A model generated the notes under the pieces. That model saw only the letters and a list, made by a program, of their open reading frames with translations, ran no database searches and had not been told where the DNA came from. The position numbers were made by a program, and so were the translations under genes. From Nocardia huaxiensis (GTDB lineage Bacteria; Actinomycetota; Actinomycetes; Mycobacteriales; Mycobacteriaceae), in NCBI RefSeq assembly GCF_013744875.1, contig NZ_CP059399.1:2418001-2482000 (forward strand): 64,000 nt of DNA, read 5' to 3'. Below, one piece after another: positions 60,265-64,000 of the stretch (the first letter of the stretch is position 1; the number at the start of each line of letters is the position of its first letter).

Positions 60265-61193
60265 AGTTTGCGCAGGCGCAGCCGGTTGATGCTGTGGTCG
60301 GAATCCTTGCGCAGCACCAGGGTTGCGCGGGGACGCGTCGGGAGGATGTTCTCGACCAGGTTGGGCCGGTTGGTGTTGTTCCAGATCTCCTTGGCGGCGC
60401 TCACCGCTTCCGCGTCGTTGAACCGCGCGTAGTGGTGGAAGGCCGAATTCGGATCGGAGAACGAGGTTTTGCGCAGCTCCAGAAAGCGCTCCACATACCA
60501 GTTCTCGATGTCCTCGATCCGGGCGTCGACGTAGACGGAGAAGTCGAACAGATCCGAGACCATCAGCCGCGGACCGGTCTGCAAGACATTCAGGCCCTCG
60601 ACGATCAGAATGTCGGGCTGGCGCACGCAGTGGAACTGTCCCGGCACGATGTCGTAGGCGATATGCGAGTAGACCGGCGCGCACACCTCGGTCGCACCGG
60701 ATTTCACCTCGGTGACGAAACGCAGCAGTTTGCGGCGATCGTAGGACTCCGGGAAACCCTTGCGGTGCATGATGCCGCGACGGGTGAGTTCGGCTGTCGG
60801 GTACAGGAAACCGTCGGTGGTCACCAGATCCACGCGCGGATGGTGATCCCAGCGCGCCAGCAGCGCCTGGAGCACGCGCGCGGTGGTGGATTTACCCACT
60901 GCCACCGACCCTGCGACGCCGATGACGAACGGCACCTGCCGATCCGGATGCGTTTCCCCGAGGAAGGTCGCGGTCGCCGCGAACAATCGTTGTCGCGCCG
61001 CCACCTGCAGGTGAATCAGACGCGCCAGGGGCAGGTAAACCTCAGCGACTTCTTCGAGGTCGATCTGTTCACCCAGGCCGCGCAGGCCGATCAGTTCTTC
61101 CTCGGTGAGTACCAGGGGAGTCGACTTGCGCAGGGTCCGCCACTGCTTCCGGTCGAACTCCACATAGGGACTCGGCTCGCTCATCCGTGCCAC
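60261..61193 (-). CDS. coaA: Type I pantothenate kinase
   Basis: The 310-residue enzyme phosphorylates pantothenate, the first and regulated step of coenzyme A synthesis. The P-loop is [20 protein letters not shown], followed by [20 protein letters not shown] (pantothenate and metal site), [17 protein letters not shown] and [14 protein letters not shown]. The C-terminus has [20 protein letters not shown], as in mycobacterial CoaA. The start [13 protein letters not shown] agrees with the M. tuberculosis protein as I remember it; ATG 61184 is the alternative. The gene is monocistronic between convergent and divergent neighbours. Confidence 0.96.
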   Translation of the reverse strand: MARMSEPSPYVEFDRKQWRTLRKSTPLVLTEEELIGLRGLGEQIDLEEVAEVYLPLARLIHLQVAARQRLFAATATFLGETHPDRQVPFVIGVAGSVAVGKSTTARVLQALLARWDHHPRVDLVTTDGFLYPTAELTRRGIMHRKGFPESYDRRKLLRFVTEVKSGATEVCAPVYSHIAYDIVPGQFHCVRQPDILIVEGLNVLQTGPRLMVSDLFDFSVYVDARIEDIENWYVERFLELRKTSFSDPNSAFHHYARFNDAEAVSAAKEIWNNTNRPNLVENILPTRPRATLVLRKDSDHSINRLRLRKL

Positions 61194-61350
61194 AGCCGAA
61201 TTGTGCTCGGCTCCAACAACGCGGTGAACACCAGGTGTACCTACTCGCCAGTAACACGAGTGAGTTAGGCCACTCCCGGGAATCTCACAGCGGGCCCGGT
61301 TCGATGGTGCGCGGCGCGGGAAACCCTGCCATCCAATAGGGTCGAACGCT

Positions 61351-62547
61351 ATGGCAGCGCATCCGCTCGTGACCGATTATCTGCGACTGGGATTGGCCTT
61401 CGACCGATTGGAAGAAGGACTCGTCGACGCCTACACCGGTGACCCCGCGCTGCGCCGCGAAGTCGAGAACGCGCCCGCGCCCGATCCGCGCGACCTGGCG
61501 CACCGGGCGGCGGCCTTGCTGAAGGAACTGCCCGACGCCGGATTGTCCGCCGAGCGCACCGAATTCCTGGCCGCGCATCTGAAGGCCCTGGAATGCTCCG
61601 GCCGCAAGTTCGCCGGCGAGGACATCGGCTTCGTGGACGAGGTGCGCGCCTACTTCGACGTGGACATCGCGCCCGGCGACGAAGAGGACTATCGCGAGGC
61701 ACACCGGCAGCTGGACGAAGCGCTGCCCGGCGAGGGCGCGCTGTTCGACCGCATCACCGCGCACCGGCGGGCCGACGAGATTCCGGCGGAGCGGTTGCAG
61801 GAGTGCGTGGCCGCGTTCTCCGGCGCACTGCGCGAACTCGTGCGCGAACGGTATCCGCTGCCCGATCACGAGTACGTGGAATACGAAGTGGTGGGCGACA
61901 AGCCGTGGTCCGGGTTCAACTACTACCTGGGCAACTTCAAGTCGAAGGTCGCCATCAACTCCGATCTCAAGCAGCACATGTCGCAGTTGCCGCACCTCAT
62001 CGCGCACGAGTCGTACCCGGGGCATCACACCGAGCACTGCCGCAAGGAAGCCGGACTCGTCGCGGCCGGGCAGGACGAGCAGACCCTGTTCGTGGTCAAC
62101 ACCCCGCAGTGCCTCATGGCCGAGGGGCTGGCGGATCTGGCCTTGAAGTCGATCGTCGGCCCGGGCTGGGGCAAATGGGCGCAGGAGATCTACGCCGATC
62201 TCGGCCTGCGCTTCGATGGTGAACGCGCCGAACGCATTTCGACGGCGTCCGCGAACCTGCTGAGTGTCCGCCAGGACGCCGCGCTGCTGCTGCACGACCG
62301 GCACCGCAGTGCCGACGAGGTGGCCGAGTTCCTGCAGAAGTGGAGCCTGGTCACCCCCGAGCGCGCTCGCCAGTCCCTGCGCTTCCTGTCCTCATCCCTG
62401 TGGCGCGCCTACATCTCCACCTACGTCGAGGGCTACAAGCTCCTCGGCGGCTGGCTCGACCAAGCCCCTGACGCCGACGACCGCGCGGACCGTTTCCGCC
62501 GTCTCCTCGACGAGCCGTTGACGCCCCGCGCGATCCGCAGGATGTGA
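61351..62547 (+). CDS. DUF885 (putative metalloprotease-like) protein
   Basis: The 398-residue cytosolic protein has the DUF885 plan: a helical N-terminal half and a zinc-like motif [20 protein letters not shown] (H-E-x3-G-H-H-x2-E-H, reminiscent of gluzincins) at about 212-231, followed by [19 protein letters not shown] with a possible third ligand Glu. The end ([20 protein letters not shown]) is also conserved. No substrate is established. It is somewhat shorter than the 550-600 residues typical of the family. It lies just upstream of the glyA leader on the same strand, separated by a 130-bp repeat-rich spacer. Confidence 0.8.
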   Translation: MAAHPLVTDYLRLGLAFDRLEEGLVDAYTGDPALRREVENAPAPDPRDLAHRAAALLKELPDAGLSAERTEFLAAHLKALECSGRKFAGEDIGFVDEVRAYFDVDIAPGDEEDYREAHRQLDEALPGEGALFDRITAHRRADEIPAERLQECVAAFSGALRELVRERYPLPDHEYVEYEVVGDKPWSGFNYYLGNFKSKVAINSDLKQHMSQLPHLIAHESYPGHHTEHCRKEAGLVAAGQDEQTLFVVNTPQCLMAEGLADLALKSIVGPGWGKWAQEIYADLGLRFDGERAERISTASANLLSVRQDAALLLHDRHRSADEVAEFLQKWSLVTPERARQSLRFLSSSLWRAYISTYVEGYKLLGGWLDQAPDADDRADRFRRLLDEPLTPRAIRRM

Positions 62548-62560
62548 CTCGCGCACCAGG

Positions 62561-62649
62561 TTCGCGGCCGTCTCGATTCTGGACTGACGGAGCGGGGGAG
62601 CGAAGCGGAGGAGCGGAGGAGGGAAGAATCGAGACTTAGGGGCCGCGAA
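62561..62649 (+). other. Long imperfect hairpin with purine-rich repeats
   Basis: TTCGCGGCC (62561-62569) pairs with GGCCGCGAA (62641-62649) and GTCTCGATTCT (62570-62580) with AGAATCGAGAC (62625-62635), leaving a 44-base purine-rich loop. The loop and the following spacer contain the motif GGAGCGAAGCGGAG twice (about 62598 and 62657). It is probably a terminator for the DUF885 gene or a regulatory RNA element. Confidence 0.55.
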
Positions 62650-62677
62650 CACACCCGGAGCGAAGCGGAGGGTAAGT

Positions 62678-62757
62678 TAGACGCAGCGACTGGCGCACTC
62701 GAGGTGGAAGTAACCACCGGGAAGCACCGAAGTCCCGCACCGCGCGCCTGGGTGCAG
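62678..62757 (+). ncRNA. ZTP (pfl) riboswitch upstream of glyA
   Basis: The conserved pieces of the ZTP/ZMP aptamer are present in order: GCGACTGGCG (62685-62694), the hairpin GGTGG-AAGTAA-CCACC (62703-62718), CCGGGAAGCACCG and CCGCGCGCCTGGGTGCA (62740-62756), whose CCTGGG makes the pseudoknot. The aptamer senses 5-aminoimidazole-4-carboxamide ribotide phosphates when folate one-carbon supply is short and switches on folate genes. It is followed by a hairpin CAGGGC/GCCCTG (62755-62768) and the glyA ribosome site 25 bases later. Confidence 0.9.
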
Positions 62758-62800
62758 GGCGAGCCCTGATCCCTGGGCACCCGGATGCACGGAGGTTGCG

Positions 62801-64000
62801 ATGCCACAGCACGAAGCTGCCGACACACAGAACCCCTCGAACGACTCGCCGAGCCAGGCCAATACACTCGGCGGCGTGACCCAGACGAGCGCTTCTGTCA
62901 ACAGCCAGTCCCTCAACGAACTCGATCCCGAGGTCGCTGCCGCGATGGCGGGAGAGCTCGCGCGCCAGCGCGACACCCTCGAGATGATCGCCTCGGAGAA
63001 CTTCGTCCCGCGGGCCGTCCTGCAGGCGCAGGGCAGCGTGCTCACCAACAAGTACGCCGAGGGCTACCCGGGCCGCCGCTACTACGGCGGCTGCGAGAAC
63101 GTCGACATCGTCGAGGACCTCGCCCGCGCCCGCGTCACCGAGCTGTTCGGCGCGGATTACGCCAACGTCCAGCCGCATTCGGGTGCACAGGCGAATGCCG
63201 CGGTGCTGCACGCGCTCATGACCCCGGGCGAGAAGCTGCTCGGGCTGGACCTCGCGCACGGCGGCCACCTCACCCACGGCATGCGCCTGAACTTCTCCGG
63301 CAAGCTGTACGAGGTGCACGCCTACGGCGTCTCCAAGGAAGACCACCGCGTCGACATGGACGAGGTGCGCAAGCTCGCCAAGGAGACCCGCCCGAAGGTG
63401 ATCGTGGCCGGCTGGTCCGCGTACCCGCGGCACCTGGACTTCGCGGCCTTCCGTGAGATCGCCGACGAGGTCGGCGCGTACCTGTGGGTCGACATGGCGC
63501 ACTTCGCCGGTCTGGTCGCCGCCGGCCTGCACCCGTCCCCGGTGCCGCACGCGCACGTGGTGTCCTCCACCGTGCACAAGACCCTGGGCGGCCCCCGCTC
63601 CGGTCTGATCCTGGCCAAGGAGGAGTTCGCCAAGAAGCTGAACTCGGCCGTGTTCCCGGGTCAGCAGGGCGGTCCGCTCATGCACGCCATCGCCGCCAAG
63701 GCCGTGGCCTTCAAGATCGCCGGCACCCCCGAGTTCGCCGAGCGCCAGCAGCGCACCCTGTCCGGCGCCAAGATCATCGCCGAGCGCCTGGTGCAGTCCG
63801 ACGCGCAGGAGAAGGGCATCACCGTCCTCACCGGCGGCACCGACGTGCACCTGGTCCTGGTCGACCTGCGCAACTCGCAGCTCGACGGCCAGCAGGGCGA
63901 GGACCTCCTGCATGAGATCGGAATCACGGTCAACCGCAATGCCGTTCCGTTCGACCCGCGCCCGCCGATGGTCACCTCCGGCCTGCGCATCGGCACCCCG
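62801..64000 (+). CDS. glyA: Serine hydroxymethyltransferase, 3' end cut by window edge
   Basis: Four hundred codons of the PLP enzyme that converts serine and tetrahydrofolate to glycine and 5,10-methylene-THF are present. Motifs are [72 protein letters not shown] and the Schiff-base lysine in [17 protein letters not shown]. The ATG at 62801 has GGAGGTTGCG directly upstream, so the protein has an N-terminal extension of about 30 residues compared with GlyA1 of M. tuberculosis. A GTG at 62876 is the shorter start. A ZTP riboswitch in the leader links it to folate status. Confidence 0.95.
   Translation, partial: MPQHEAADTQNPSNDSPSQANTLGGVTQTSASVNSQSLNELDPEVAAAMAGELARQRDTLEMIASENFVPRAVLQAQGSVLTNKYAEGYPGRRYYGGCENVDIVEDLARARVTELFGADYANVQPHSGAQANAAVLHALMTPGEKLLGLDLAHGGHLTHGMRLNFSGKLYEVHAYGVSKEDHRVDMDEVRKLAKETRPKVIVAGWSAYPRHLDFAAFREIADEVGAYLWVDMAHFAGLVAAGLHPSPVPHAHVVSSTVHKTLGGPRSGLILAKEEFAKKLNSAVFPGQQGGPLMHAIAAKAVAFKIAGTPEFAERQQRTLSGAKIIAERLVQSDAQEKGITVLTGGTDVHLVLVDLRNSQLDGQQGEDLLHEIGITVNRNAVPFDPRPPMVTSGLRIGTP

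Noticed and set aside
1..64000. CRISPR arrays, rRNA genes, intact prophage or intact insertion sequences
   Set aside because: No regularly spaced repeats, rRNA-like stretches, phage structural genes or complete transposase genes with terminal repeats were seen.

Overview
The window is about 70% GC with GC-rich third codon positions, mycothiol genes and a gene order that matches the mycobacterial chromosome. This points to a mycolic-acid actinomycete, most likely Nocardia or a close relative. The recognisable backbone is cbs, metB, greA, DUF4307, mca and a small membrane protein at the left. It resumes at 52.7 kb with a DUF255 thioredoxin-like protein, hemolysin III, a short-chain Z-prenyl diphosphate synthase, coaA and glyA. 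This is the order of the Rv1077-Rv1093 interval of Mycobacterium tuberculosis. In that genome the small protein (Rv1083) and the DUF255 gene (Rv1084) are adjacent, so here about 39 kb of accessory DNA (13.8-52.7 kb) lies between them.

Left part (0-13.8 kb): sulfur and mycothiol metabolism (cbs, metB, mca) and greA, interspersed with an AbrB-type membrane protein, an NTF2-like protein, a broken LysR gene, an HD-domain/LuxR regulator, a lytic transglycosylase and a TM-helix protein with a Gln/Gly-rich tail. The divergent left-edge gene is a truncated secreted protein.

Accessory part: the most striking element is a Ro60 (TROVE/vWA) gene at 14.8-16.5 kb. Two Y RNA-like noncoding RNA modules lie immediately upstream on the same strand. 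Each is closed by a terminal stem whose bases covary between the copies, and each carries a circularly permuted tRNA-like domain, one with a Met-type (CAU) and one with a Pro-type (CGG) anticodon loop. Next come a 1075-residue LuxR/ATPase regulator, VOC and alpha/beta-hydrolase genes, topoisomerase IB, a GH76 mannanase, a fatty acid desaturase with a Crp-type regulator, a mycothiol-dependent alcohol dehydrogenase-like enzyme, and a GNAT gene with a possible 20-residue leader peptide. At 35.4-42.1 kb a cassette (PucR regulator, acyl-CoA ligase, lipase, MarR, MFS pump) is bracketed by diverged direct repeats. These repeats contain broken 5' ends of the DUF255 gene and a 3' remnant of the PucR gene. 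The 42.3-52.1 kb part holds a GH3 glucosidase, a secreted hydrolase, an XRE regulator, a DUF305 protein, a TetR regulator overlapping a second PucR regulator, and a secreted LVIVD-repeat protein. The TetR/DUF305 and LVIVD promoter regions share a GTTACA-N8-TGTAAC type operator. The block ends with degenerate enoyl-CoA hydratase and IS3 transposase fragments.

Right part (52.7-64 kb): the backbone genes listed above, plus a membrane guanylate/adenylate cyclase, an ATP-grasp protein and a DUF885 protein. A ZTP (pfl) riboswitch precedes glyA, which runs off the right edge. Starts were chosen from ribosome binding sites, codon use and remembered homologues; no searches could be run.
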